Part shown: positions 27,930 through 39,290 of the stretch, piece by piece | Position numbering within the stretch: the stretch's first letter is position 1 | Layout of the letters: every line of letters starts with the position of its first letter | Source of the DNA: Membranipora membranacea | Lineage: Eukaryota > Bryozoa > Gymnolaemata > Cheilostomatida > Membraniporidae | DNA length: 64,000 nucleotides | Direction: 5' to 3' | Assembly: GCA_914767715.1 (NCBI GenBank) | Contig: OU612070.1 | Coordinates: 25,160,025-25,224,024 of the forward strand | Made by a program: the position numbers and the translations under genes | The notes under the pieces: model-generated | What the model saw: the letters and a program-made list of their open reading frames with translations, nothing else | Database searches by the model: none | What the model was told of the DNA's origin: nothing

Positions 27930-28620
27930 TAAAATTAAAAAAAAATTTGTCGTTGGGTGATAGCTCGGCCACCAGACTACCTGTCGAGCAGCTCTGCAGG
28001 TTTAGCAGTACCCTGGTGTCCAGCATGTGCATGTGCAATATAGGCACTACGCAAACTAGCAGGTACATCAAGTCTATCATTAAACATGAGACAACCTTTG
28101 TACCCGGGCAATTTATGACTGCTTGTTTATTCGCCAACCCTCGACCAAATACTGCTTGAATTTAACTGCAACTTCGTCAGTCACGGTGGCTTCAAACGCC
28201 CCCATTTCATGTATATCAGGGACTAAGTCCTCACAAATACTGTCAATATAGTACTCAACAGCTGCACAGTGCTTCACACTGGCTGCACTCTAAGCCTCGT
28301 TGGGTCGGCTCAAACTATCGGCAACAAACATCTTAACACCAAAATTTTTATATCCATACCTCATTATCCTCATTTTGAACCTTTGCATCCTCGGTGGTAG
28401 ATCACTCAGATCTTTACCACCTAGAATTTGTACCAAGGGTTTATGGACCGTTTCAACTTCAAACTTTCGACCTATCATATACTAGTCAAACTGCCCACAT
28501 GATGACAAGAGTTTCCTTCTCTACCATCGAAGAGCGCGTCTAAGTGTCAGTCATCTTACGCGAGGCATATTCCAATGGTTGCCAGATATCTTTACCAGAT
28601 TCCTGGAGCAAAACAGCACC
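27930..28620 (-). pseudogene. Ty3/gypsy LTR-retrotransposon remnant (RNase H to integrase Zn finger)
   Basis: On the minus strand the RNase H region reads AVLLQESGKD and YASRKMTDT, followed by the connection FEVETVHKPLVQILGGKDLS, LPPRMQRFKMR and ADSLSR. Downstream, a decayed HAHAGHQG marks the H2C2 zinc finger of integrase. Stops and frameshifts interrupt it. No LTRs, reverse-transcriptase core or env-like frame is visible. Confidence 0.8.
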
Positions 28621-28624
28621 AAAC

Positions 28625-29350
28625 GCGCTGGATATTGATAACAATCGCAACTTGCATATTATTAGGAAGTTGCTTAGTCCTTGGTTTAAAAAAGACAAAA
28701 TTTTGGTTATCCATCACTCATTACATTGTATTGAAGCTGTTATACTTTATCAAAATACACCATTAATAAAATAATCGTATAAAATGAATTTTAAGCTTTA
28801 TTCTCAGGGAGAGGAATAAATAATTACCGGAAAATACATTTGAGGTTTGGCTGAGATCTATGGGAGCACAGAGGATAGAGTTCCATTTTCCCCTATGGGG
28901 ATTATATAAAAATTATGGAAATGGACCAAAATATAAATCCTCGTTCTTAAATCATTATAAATGGCTACAACGCCCATAAATTTTTTTAAAATCACAACAC
29001 TGATGCTTCAGTAGGTGTGGTTATTTGTTTGCTTGTAGCTGGTGAATGGTACTGAGTTTCTTTAAGACGCTCTGTCTTTCTATGGCAGTCTAAAAAAGAA
29101 ATAAAGATTACAATATCCAGAAAGCTAGCTGCAACATTGATTGGCATCGCAAAGCAGCCAGAAAAATAACTATTAGTATTAGGTTATCATGGGATTATCA
29201 TGTAAAAGGTGCTATGCAATAACTAGCCACTAAAGATGCGTGTAGTTTTAGCTACCGAGTGGGTACTAGTGTAAAATTAGGTCATTAGGTCATTTTGTGT
29301 ATAGGTTTGTCATAATTATCTATATGGGCATTTCTATCCCTTGTCCGATA
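28625..29350. other. Stretch without a recognised gene
   Basis: Nothing coding recognised between the gypsy remnant and the left end of the composite unit. Confidence 0.4.
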
Positions 29351-29351
29351 T

Positions 29352-29486
29352 GATAGGCCAGAAGCAGCTATAGCCTAAGTTGTTATGGCACGGACAATAT
29401 TTGATGGCAGGATTCTGATCACTTTTTATACTACATCAATATATGTTCTGTAAAATTCACCGGGTGTACCCAGTTGTAGTGGTCAT
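29352..29486 (+). repeat. Left inverted end of the composite unit
   Basis: Collinear with the reverse complement of 33972-34114; it includes an inverted fragment of the satellite monomer at 29460-29486. Confidence 0.7.
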
Positions 29487-29790
29487 ATTTTGAAAATAAA
29501 TGGCAATTCGTTTTCAATTTAAATGAAGAGAACATAAATCCTCAAGCTGACCTACTTGTATAGAGGACCAATCATCAGTGTGATAATAAAGAAATCTATT
29601 TATAAAATACTCAATCGCATCAACTTGAATTTGGCATTGACATAGCAAATATTAATAATGCATCTTTGTACGGTGCTATTGACTTACGCCCAGCCTTTGT
29701 TAAATTTAACTCTCATGCTTTAGCAGATGACATAATACAAGGAAGCATGAACATGTCTAACATAATGACAGTATCACTTTGACTAACATT

Positions 29791-32288
29791 ATGGAGTGTA
29801 TTATTCACTATGAGAAAGTAGATGAAGCAGCCGAGAGTGTTGTTTTGTCAGCCTCAAAGCTTGCTGAACTCAAATATGTGGCTAAAGAGTGGGGGAAAAC
29901 TGGGAAAGAGCCGGAATGCTTCATTGCCAAAAATCTATTGACAATGACAATGGATGAATGTAGTACCTATAAATACCATCGTCTTTGTATGTTCAGATTT
30001 TCTAAATCCAAGCTAGAAAGAGCCAAGGAAAGTGTCATGAAGAGAAAGGTATGTATAGAACATGCTCATGATTCAGGATTTACTCTCAAGGTATTAATTG
30101 ATGACCACGGTGCTGTATGGAAGACCACCTTGTGTTGCTTTGTTTGAACCGATATGAAACTTTTGTGACGTTGCTCTCAGTCAGAGATAGTGTTTGGGCC
30201 AAGAAGATCATTCTGTGATAAATAAGAGAGTTCTATCAAGGAGTAAAAGACTTTTACTCCTTGATAGAACTCTATTATTTATCACAGAATGATCACAACA
30301 CTGAATTAAATCATAGTTGGAAAATCTGAGATGCCTTCAATTTTTTTCAGTCTTGATTGATTGACCCTTGTAATTGCTACTCATTAACCCTGCTCTAATA
30401 ATTTCCTGTTTTTAAGACTGAGCATGGAGCCAATTTGCCGAGCCCAAAGAAACTCAGGTCTTCAGAACCGAGTACTAGTAAGCCTCAGACATTCTCTTCT
30501 ACCTGTGTCATATGTAATAAGGAGAAGAACAAAAACCGCAAAAAACTACCGACCTCTAGAGCTGAGACTTTAGATGCTGGTAAGTACAACAAACTGCTAC
30601 ATCATAATCTCATGTTTTATTCTGCCTTCTGCAGACTCTGTAGGGTTGAATTGTTGATTAATTGAGGGAACTTTTTCAATTACATATGTTGTATGATCTA
30701 AGCTGCATCAATCATAACTATCTGGAGACGAATGATATATCAGTGAGAGAGCCAGCTTTCAAAAATATTATCCTTCTATTTAGGGGGTTTACTTCCTGCC
30801 GCAGAAGCCAAGAATGACACAAAGCTGTTGTCAAGTTTTCAGTTAGGAGATCCTGTTGCCCGTGAAATGAGATATCATCGTGCATGCCACAAGAGTTATA
30901 TCGCAACTGTTACGAACCAGCTCAGGTGAAAACTATAAAATCTGTTTGCCACTTATCATTGTCATTTGTCTGGCTCAACATTATGTGTGTTACATTCCTA
31001 TGCTGTCCCTCTTTGAAAATTGTTAACAAGTTCACTTGGGCGTAGAGATGAGTTCATATGAAGTGCTGTAAAATTGTTATACCAATTGTTTTAGATCTAA
31101 ATCAAAAGCTCGCTTTGTGAGATCTGCATCATGGCGACAACTTGAGGACCTGGTTAGCTCAAAGATAGAGCGCGAGAAGGGTTCTTACACTGTATCTGAT
31201 TTACTTGGCTTATATAATAAACTACGTAGAGATAACAGAGAAGATGAGACCAGGTAAGACTATGATATATATTTATATATACTAGTATCCCACAATGCAA
31301 TTTCCTGGAATTCCCAGTGAGATCAGGGCGATAAAATCTTGCGAGACTGGGGTTCCCAGAATGAAGTTGCATTGTGCAAGCATTATCAACCTGCGGTTTT
31401 GAGAACACTCAAATGCATTGATCAAACTTTGGCCTTGTTAGATTAGGATTAATTAAAAAAATATGAAAAGTTATGTCAAAATCTTTTTCTTCCTCGGACT
31501 AACATGTATTGTGCTTTAAGACAAAAATATCATCTTTTTACAGCCGAAAAGCTTTTGTCTACCGCCTGAAGAGAGAGTTTAAAGGCCGCCTTAGTTTTCA
31601 TCAAACCTCTGATCCCTCTCATGGTGATATAGTGACGAGCAGCAATGCAGTTTTGACTGATTTAGTGACTGATACATCAGTACTCACAAACACATCCAGC
31701 CTCTTGAGCGAGGTCGACACTGCCAGCTCATGTGATGAGGAAATCCCTTTCAATAGTGTAACCCAATCCAATCAATATCAACTCAATCAGGCAGCAATTT
31801 CACTCCGTTTGTATATAGATCAAACCAAAAAAGTCGAGATCCCCTGGCCACCTACTGCAGACAACCTTAACGCTGAGGCCTGTGTCGAATTTGTTCCGCC
31901 ACCACTATTTCATTTTCTAGCTATGACGACAGGTCATGCTGATGTGGTCTGTGACTGGAACACCTACTATAATTTGGACGCCTCTGTTCGCCTAAAAATT
32001 CTCAGCTTAGCCCAAGACATTGTACAGCTAAGCTCCAAAGGTGCTGCTGTTACTCCAAAGTCTTTAGCCATCGGCCTAACAGTGAGGCATATGACTGGGT
32101 CTAAATTGCTAGCCAAACTTATTCATGGAGTTGGTCATTCTTGCAGCTATGACTCAATTATTAGGCTCGAAACAGCACTTGCTTTGAACCAAGCTGCAAA
32201 TACAGCTTTCAGAGAGAACAGTCTTGATGAGGAGGAGGAGGAGGAGGCTGGCGGAGACGAGGATGATGAGGATGAGGAAAATGAGTGA
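29791..32288 (+). CDS. Uncharacterised protein with two putative Cys/His zinc modules
   Basis: Exons 29791-30048, 30417-30579, 30805-30925, 31095-31253 and 31544-32288 join in frame (phases 0,1,2,2) to 481 residues without a stop. The start ATG gives MECIIHYEK. The first module ends YKYHRLCMFRF; the second has CVICNKEK in exon 2 and MRYHRACHKSY in exon 3. This is a repeated CxxC / YHxxC layout that suggests zinc binding. The large last exon has FVPPPLFHFLAMTTG and then ILSLAQDIVQLSSKG, TPKSLAIGLTVRHMTGSKL and GVGHSCSYD. I recognise this core from multicopy, unnamed proteins in cnidarians and other marine invertebrates, but I know of no established function. The protein stops in a Glu/Asp tail (EEEEEEAGGDED) where the family, as I recall it, continues. 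It is probably carried by the surrounding element, and may be C-terminally truncated by the satellite. Confidence 0.75.
30206..30294. mobile_element. 89-bp near-perfect palindrome in intron 1 of the uncharacterised gene
   Basis: GATCATTCTGTGATAAATAA ... GAGTTCTATCAAGGAGTAAAAG pairs with its complement up to GATC at 30291-30294. It has no loop to speak of. No clear target duplication is visible. It lies wholly inside the intron 30049-30416. Confidence 0.7.
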
Positions 32289-32299
32289 CCAAATAATAA

Positions 32300-34045
32300 A
32301 AGTTCTTGTTGACTGTAACAAAAAATACTACAATTTTCACTAACTAAAAATGATTTTGTGAAAAATTTGTGAGATGCTGCCACTGACAATGACTGGTACA
32401 ACCGGGTACACCCTTATTTGTTAATTCAGCACCCTTTTTTACCCTAGAAACATTTATATTCTCGTTCTCTGTTGGCTGTACCGAACACTAAAATCTTCAC
32501 TAACTTAAAGCTCTTTATTGAATAATTTGGGATATGCTGTCATATACTGCCACGCTGCCGCTGATGATGACCCCTACAACCAGGAACACCCTCATTTTTG
32601 GATTCAGCACACTTTTTTACACTAGAAACATATTAATCTTGTTCTCTGTTGACCGTTGACTGTATCAAATGCCACAATTTTCACTTAGTAGAAGTGAATT
32701 TGTAAAAAAAAGTCGGATTTGCTCCCACGCTGCCGCTGACAATGACTGATACAGCTGGGTACACCCTCACTTTTGAATTCAGCACCCTTTTTTACCATAG
32801 AAACATATATTCTTGTTCTCTGTTGGCTGTATCAAACACTAAAATATTCACTAACTAAAAGCGCTTGGTTGAAAATTTTGGGACATGCTGCCATATACTG
32901 CCACGCTGCCGCTGATGATGACCCCTACAACCAGGTACACCCTCATTTTTGGATTCTGCACACTTTTTTACACTAGAAACATATTAATCTTGTTCTCTGT
33001 TGACCGTTGACTGTATCCAATGCCACAATTTTCACTAAGTAGAAGCGAATTTGTAAAAAAAGTCGGATTTGCTCCCACGCTGCCGCTGACAATGACTGAT
33101 ACAACTGGGTACACCCTCATTTTTGAATTCAGCACCCTTTTTTACCCTAGAAACATATATATTCTTGTTCTCTGTTGGCTGTATCAAACACTAAAATATT
33201 CACTAACTAAAAGCGCTTGGTTGAAAATTTTGGGACATGCTGCCATATACTGCCACGCTGCCGCTGATGACCCCTACAACCAGGTACACCCTCATTTTTG
33301 GACTCAGCACACTTTTTTACTCTAGAAACATATTATTCTTGTTCTCTGTTGACCGTTGACTGTATTAAAACACTACAATTATAACTAACTAAATGAGAAT
33401 TTGTAAAAGATGTGGCATATGCTGCCGCGCTGCCGCTGACAATGACCAATACAACCGGGTACACCCTCATTTTTGGATTCAGCACACTTTTTTACCCTAG
33501 AACCAGATATATTCTTGTTCTCTGTTTGGCTGTAACAAACACTACAATCTTTACTAACTAAATGTGATTTATTGAAAATTTGTGATATGCTGCCATATAC
33601 TGCCACGCTGCCGCTGACGATGACCGCTACAACCGGGTACACCCTCATTTTTGGATTCGGCACACTTTTTTACTCTAGTAACATATTATTCTTGTTCTCT
33701 GTTGACCGTTGACTGTATCAATCACTACAATTTTAACTAACTAAATGAGAATTTGTAAAAGATGTGGGATATGCTGCCGCGCTGCCGCTGACAATGACCA
33801 ATACAGCCGGGTACACCCTCATTTTTGGATTCAGCACACTTTTTTACTCTAGAAACAGATATATTCTTGTTCTCTGTTGGCTGTAACAAACACTACAATC
33901 TACTACTAACTAAATGCGATTTATTGAAAATTTGTGATATGCTGCCATATACTGCCACGCTGCCGCTGACGATGACCGCTACAACCGGGTACACCCTCAT
34001 TTTTGGAATCAGCACACATTTTTACCCTAGAAACACTTGTTTTTT
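32300..34045 (+). repeat. Satellite: about ten 176-bp monomers in A-B alternation
   Basis: The marker CACCCTCATTTTTGG(A) recurs near 32408, 32586, 32762, 32938, 33113, 33286, 33462, 33639, 33816 and 33990, spacings 173-178 bp. Type A monomers carry TCTCTGTTGGCTGTA and TGCTGCCATATACTGCCACG. Type B carry TCTGTTGACCGTTGACTGTA and lack the ATATACTGCC insert. The order is A,B,A,B throughout, so the true unit is a dimer of about 351 bp. The array begins 10-15 bp after the stop codon of the preceding gene. Confidence 0.92.
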
Positions 34046-34114
34046 TCCTGCCATCAAAAATTGTCCGTGCCATTTTTTTTTAGAGCACTTAGAGCTAGGC
34101 TGCTTCTGGCCTAT
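33972..34114 (-). repeat. Right inverted end of the composite unit
   Basis: Reverse complement of 29352-29486 in collinear order. It comprises the end of the last satellite monomer plus about 70 bp of unique end ending GGCCTAT. Confidence 0.7.
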
Positions 34115-34654
34115 GAGGGAGGGTAGTGGTGTGAGACTGCACATTTCAGAAAGGTAATTGACACCCTAACTCGAAGACTGTTAGACAATTTTTTGATAAA
34201 ATTGATAACATATATAGCTAAAGTTCAATTGAGTATGACTCAGAGAAAGGCAAAAAAAGATTAAATCAAAAAATGTAGATAATTGGAATAGAAATATGTC
34301 AAAAGCAAAGGGACAGTCTTATAGCCTGCGCTAGAGCGTAGACAGCCCAATTGTAAAGCTTGAAGGTCAAATACGAGACCCACGTACAGGACAAGTGCCC
34401 CTTCCAGCTGCAGTCATCACTGCCCCCCAGACAGGGAGCCAGGCGCGCGGGCACACAAGTCTGAGACCCCATCTCCACCCCCTTTAGGTGCTTGTTGTAC
34501 AGTGACAAGCGAGTGCACAGCAAGGACCTCTCATCCCGATCGGTTGGCTTTTTTTAGTAGTTGAGCATGTTTTAAAGTACAAAATTCAAATAGCATTTGA
34601 ATTCACATGATTCCTTATGTTTTAAAAATGATGTGACATTTTCTCTGGGTTTTT

Positions 34655-34965
34655 TGTTCAGAATAACATGTACACTTTTTTGAAGAATGGAAACTGAAAT
34701 GGAATGGAGATCTGTGTCGTGGCATGGCCCCAGAATTCAGGTTTCTGAATTAAATGTGGGTAAATACAACGGTAATACAGGTCAACCATGGTTTTGCTAT
34801 CAAAATAAGGGAGAGCTGCCCTAATCAATGTTAAAATTAGGTTGAATTTTCGGCAGTGGTCCACGAGGTGATTCATATCAGTTATATTAGAGTCAAGAAT
34901 AATGCCTAAAAAATTGTGTTTTACAGCTGAGATCAATTTTATTTTCCGCCAAAACAATTTGCTTT
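34655..34965 (-). pseudogene. Non-LTR reverse-transcriptase C-terminal fragment
   Basis: The minus strand reads KHNFLGIILDSNITDMNHL, then KFNLILTLIRAALPYF and LYYRCIYPHLI, the thumb region of a LINE reverse transcriptase. This is a different family from the CR1-like copies. It is about 100 residues with no catalytic core. Confidence 0.78.
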
Positions 34966-35159
34966 TTTGGCGATTTAAAAATAATTTGGAACGTTTTTGA
35001 ATAATTTAGAGTGAGCCTGTTGGCCATGCACCAAGTTTCAACTTTTGAAATTTCTTGTCTTAATAGGTTTATTACTGATAGACAGCCTCATTGATGTCGG
35101 TAGACTAAGAATGTTCCACACAGTATAGTTGTAGAGTTGTCGTTAGAGAAGTGGCGACT

Positions 35160-35290
35160 TTTGAGTCAGTTCAGTTGGTGTTGGTTTATGTTGCACGGCG
35201 TGTTATGGGATATGAGCAGGGAGATCTCTCATAACAAGAGGGGAAATTGAACCCAGGACCTCGTGCTATCAAAACTTATAACAACTGACA
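35160..35290 (-). mobile_element. Possible tRNA-derived SINE fragment
   Basis: On the minus strand a B-box-like GTCCTGGGTTCAATTTCCCC lies at about 35238-35257. A tail (ATAACACGCCGTGCAACATA) of the kind seen in invertebrate SINEs follows. The A box is not convincing. Confidence 0.45.
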
Positions 35291-35439
35291 ACAAATTTAG
35301 GTATTGTGATTGTAAAAATACTTTCTTTCTGGGGAAAAAAATTTGCTGATTGCTATAAATAGAAATATAAACACTTCCACGGAGAGAAGCTATTTTTTGG
35401 TTACAGTACTTATGGAATGAAAATGAAAGTAACACCTTT

Positions 35440-36240
35440 GTACATACCCATATCTCAATACACGGTAGGCATGATGGACACTACCTCCAAGCGGCTCAAC
35501 ACCTCAGCTGATAGTTCACATCCCCGTACATATCACTTCTATTTACCAACCAGCATTGTAGGTCACTCTGAAATAGTGTGAAGATGAACAGATGGACACT
35601 TTCTCATCTTAGCACTGGTATCCTGTCATTAGGGATAGGGTGATGGGTTGATGCAGACCTACCAATCAGGACATATTATGTTTTTCGGTACCAAATTACC
35701 TTGATTGAAACTTGGAACCAAAATAGTTTATCCGCAAGGGTAGTTGATATGATGTACATTCAATGTCAATATTTTTACTACCCAACTGCGAATTACCATA
35801 TGCATTATGTCTTCCAGCTTTGTTCTTTTTTCAATCCTCATATTGTACCTTCTGGGCTCACTTATGGGGCAAAGGCAAGTGGTATTTTTCACGTTCATGA
35901 TAACTTAACAAACCTGATGTAGATTGGTGGAAATCATCTAAAGTCGCAGCCAAATGCACAACTAATCTTCTCCGCATAGGATCTGATAAAAATAAAGCAA
36001 AATAATTATGTACTTTATGTATATACCTACATGTCCTGGTGTGCTATGGCAAGTGACCAATTCTTAGCTGGAACAGGTAGGAGGCAGGATAAAATATGAA
36101 AACTAGCAAAAAAGTCAAGAACAAGACCAACAGTTATTTCTGCAATAGAGGTGGTTGTTTTGTAGATATTATGATATTATGAAAAATTTGCTTGAGGAAT
36201 GTACAATCCTGTGCCAGACTCAGCCAGTCCCAATCCTGGA
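35440..36240. other. Stretch without a recognised gene
   Basis: No coding, RNA or repeat signature recognised. Confidence 0.35.
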
Positions 36241-36384
36241 TAGAGACGGGTTCAGCGACAGGCAGAGCATCCGGCCGAAAAAACTATGCCACAGACTGTC
36301 ATAAAACCAGAGAGAGCCAGACTATGCCAAGGCATCTCCCTTGTTGGGGACCTTGTGGAAAGTAGGCGAGCGAGGTAGACGATT

Positions 36385-36800
36385 ATCAAGCTAGCGGCCC
36401 TAAACATTGCTACACTCACAAATAAGTGTAGAGAGATAGCTGATACGATGGTGAGGCGTAACATATGCCTACAGGAGACCAGATGGGAGGAGAAAGGCCT
36501 GGAGGAAAGGCAAGATACATTGACGATGGCATCAAGCTGTACAACAGTGGCGGGATAAGACCAAGGAATGGTGTGGGATGAGTCATGTAACCAGGAAATC
36601 TGAGGGGATTATCAATTTGAACTTGGTGACCAAAAGGCAGACCTATAACATCGTTTCTGCCTATGCGAACAGCAAGACTGTGACGAGGAGGCCAAAGACA
36701 GATTTTGGACAGTTTGTTGCAGTGCTGCAGAGGAGCTTATCTTGGCCGGAGACATGAACGGGCATACTGGAAGTGCAAGTTGATCGCTTAGAGGCAAATG
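36385..36800 (+). pseudogene. LINE AP-endonuclease remnant (RTE/BovB-like)
   Basis: LAALNIATLTNKCREIADTM and NICLQETRWEEKG give the N-terminal endonuclease motifs (the E of QETRW binds metal). IVSAYANSKT and AGDMNGHTG are the later motifs. The frame shifts at least twice and the reverse transcriptase is absent. Confidence 0.72.
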
Positions 36801-37059
36801 TGCAATAGCCATCAAAAACAGTGGAGTTCGAACAGAGATAAAATCGCATAACACAATGAACTACTTCCAGAACCAGGTATAAACAATATGCTAAATTTGT
36901 CCTCTCGGACTCTGATAGCTATTCTGCGATGAGAACCTACTATTTGGCATCCGTCGGTTGCCCAACGGACAAATAGGCTTCCGGTTGCTTTTAACGCTAC
37001 CGGACATAAAATTCATGGGACAGGATTGGCTTGTAACAGATGCAAATGCACTTTAGACA

Positions 37060-37815
37060 GAGATGGGTTTTGTTACGGTGGAGTTTGCTGTGAAAGAAAC
37101 CCATCAGGACGCCTATTTGGTGTCCAACGGTTGCCAAATAGCCATCCGGATGGGTCTGTTTTACAATTGACATCTGCCATGAAGCCATCTGGTTGCAAAA
37201 TTTGCAACAGGATTGGTTTGTGACTGCCGAGCTTTGAAATTGATATAATGTGAAATGGATATTTGTCATGAGTGGATGGACCTTTATCGTAAAAAATTGT
37301 GGTGGACCGGCCACATTTTTCGCATTATAACTGCAACAAACCCATCCAGACAGGCTTGGAATAGTAATGTTTGCTAAATTAACTCCATCCGGGTGGGTTT
37401 TGTTTGAGCAGTAATATTTGCTGTAACCATTCTTCCAGATGAGCCAAATGTGTCCGGTAAATGGCCATCAGCAACATATCTCCATAAAAGGGCCATTCGC
37501 TTATGACAAATACCCATGCGGCAATGCTAACTGGCCATCCATTTCACCTTGTATCAATCTCGAAGTGTGACTGTAACAAACCCATCCGAATGGCCATATG
37601 GCATAGGCTGAGGATAGACCAGAGATGTGTGGCGGATGGCCATTTACAGAAAACATTTTTAGTACAACAGCTTGTAGCAGTAATACTTTCTGTAACAAAC
37701 CCATTTGTATGGGCTTGGAGCAGAAATTTTTGGTGTAACAAACCCAACCAAATGGGCTTAGAGCATTAATATTTGCTGTTACAGCCCTATTCAGATGGGG
37801 TTGTCGCCCCGATGA
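37060..37815. repeat. Degenerate repeats around AACAAACCCATCCGNATGGG
   Basis: Copies of TGTAACAAACCCAT(C/T)CGAATGG(G/C) with GCAGTAATATTTGCTGT recur in both orientations near 37070, 37150, 37330, 37395, 37575, 37695, 37740 and 37790. Each core is itself partly palindromic (CCATCCGGATGG). Unit length is irregular, roughly 40-120 bp. Confidence 0.6.
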
Positions 37816-38279
37816 TGAGTGACTACAATCCATCCTCCTCTGCTACACACCAATCCACCTTTGTCAAATACGTGCCTGGATGCCTTTTATGTAACCGGAT
37901 GTCTATTTGGCAACTAACAGATGTCGATGCCAGGCAGACATCTAGCGGCTGCAAATAGCAGAAACAGAGAGAAAGCATTTCTCTTTGCCGACATGCCTAT
38001 ATATAGGCCTGAAGTTACCACTGAACTCAATTAAGCATACCATACTTACTTGGTACTTGTAGAGTAATCGTTTCTTCATCTGAAATTTCCAGTATTTTTT
38101 CTATCGGTAATCAGCCCGTGTCATAGATCGTATAACCAGATTTTCACCATTTACTGTAACCTTAACCTGCCACAGGAGGATCTACAAGTATCAAAGAGTG
38201 ATAAAAAAGATCATTTCACAATTTAGCGGGGGAGACAAAGAATCTCTTTTTGTGGAAGTCAGTGCTGCAGTGAGGTATT

Positions 38280-39290
38280 AGGTACTGTGGGCTGTGCCTT
38301 CTAGAACTGCCAGGATGTGGGTGAAGTTGATGTAATCTACCATGTCAGTCTTTACCAAAGTGGATGGCTCGGAAGAGTACAATTCTTCGCCATTCTGGTA
38401 CTTATGTTTTTCCATTCTAGCGCTAGTTGTGTGGTCTGACCGCGGAACATTGTAAACACATGCGCACGGCCTTGCGTTACACAGCTTCAAGCTTTGTTGC
38501 TTGTGCTTGCGTCAGGCTACCATCCCATACTGATGATGTGTATTCTAGAATGGGCCTGACGAGTATGGGGTAAGCTTTTGCTCTGAGATGTTTTAGAAAG
38601 TATGGTATTGTGTGCTCTTCTTATGAACCCTCACCTTATGCTGGCTGCTTTGTTGGTAATATAGTTGAAGTTTTCGTTCCATCTAAGAGAGCTCTCCAGC
38701 CTTAATCCTAGGTATTTTACACCCTTTGTCTTAGGGATGTCTGTTTCATTATGTATGTGGTTGTTGTTGGCTCCTTTAGTTCTTTTTTGGGTAAATTTAA
38801 CATGTTCGCATTTGAGAGGATTGAACTCCATCTTCCAACTACTCTCTCATACTTGGAGGGCATCTAGATTTTTTTGGAGCTGGAAAAAGTTTTCACCGGT
38901 CGAACAGATGACGTATCGTCTGCGAACATGCGGGTTTTGGATACGACTGAGTCAGCTAGGTCGTTTATGTAGACCAGGAACAGGATTGGGCCAATTACTG
39001 AACCCTGGGATGACCTTGGCGTGGGCTATAACTATGGCCATCAACTGTAAATACTTGGGATTGACCTTCTAGTAGACTCTGTACCTAGAAAGTAGCTTGA
39101 GGGGTAACTCCGATATAAGCGAGTTTCTGAAGAAGTTATTGTGGTCAACTTGGTCGAAAGCTTTACTGAAGTCTAGGAAACTGGCATCCGCTTCCTCTCC
39201 TTTGTCAAACTGTTGTGAAATGTCGCAAATCTGTTCTGTCAGCTGGCTCTCATAGCTTCTGAAACCAGTTGGCACTTGCTTATTTACCTG
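38280..39290 (-). pseudogene. CR1-like LINE reverse-transcriptase remnant
   Basis: The minus strand from 39275 reads GFRSYESQLTEQICDISQQF and ASFLDFSKAFDQVDHN (palm motif A). Later, NPLKCEHVKFTQKRT, GVKYLGLRLE and SSLRWNENFNYI lie at 38631-38831. The segment with the catalytic DD is missing or scrambled around 38880-39060, and several frames are used. Confidence 0.82.

Larger units (their letters stand above)
29352..34114 (+). mobile_element. Composite unit with inverted ends, gene and subterminal satellite (candidate DNA transposon)
   Basis: The left end 29352-29486 and the right end 33972-34114 are collinear inverted repeats. The shared blocks in order are ATAGGCCAGAAGCAGC, TGGCACGGACAAT, GATGGCAGGA and, exactly 49 bp further in on both sides, GGGTGTACCC(A/G)GTTGTAG(T/C)GGTCAT. 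The last block is part of the satellite monomer, so the left end carries one inverted monomer fragment. Inside are the five-exon gene at 29791-32288 and the 176-bp satellite. No recognised transposase and no target-site duplication can be seen. A Helitron/Helentron-type element with internal tandem repeats is the closest known design; a chance flanking by satellite pieces is the alternative. Confidence 0.6.

Noticed and set aside
33020-33325. 101-codon open frame within the satellite
   Set aside because: It spans nearly two monomers and is an effect of tandem repetition.
32300-34045. CRISPR-like array
   Set aside because: Whole 176-bp units repeat, without short repeats separated by unique spacers, and the context is animal.
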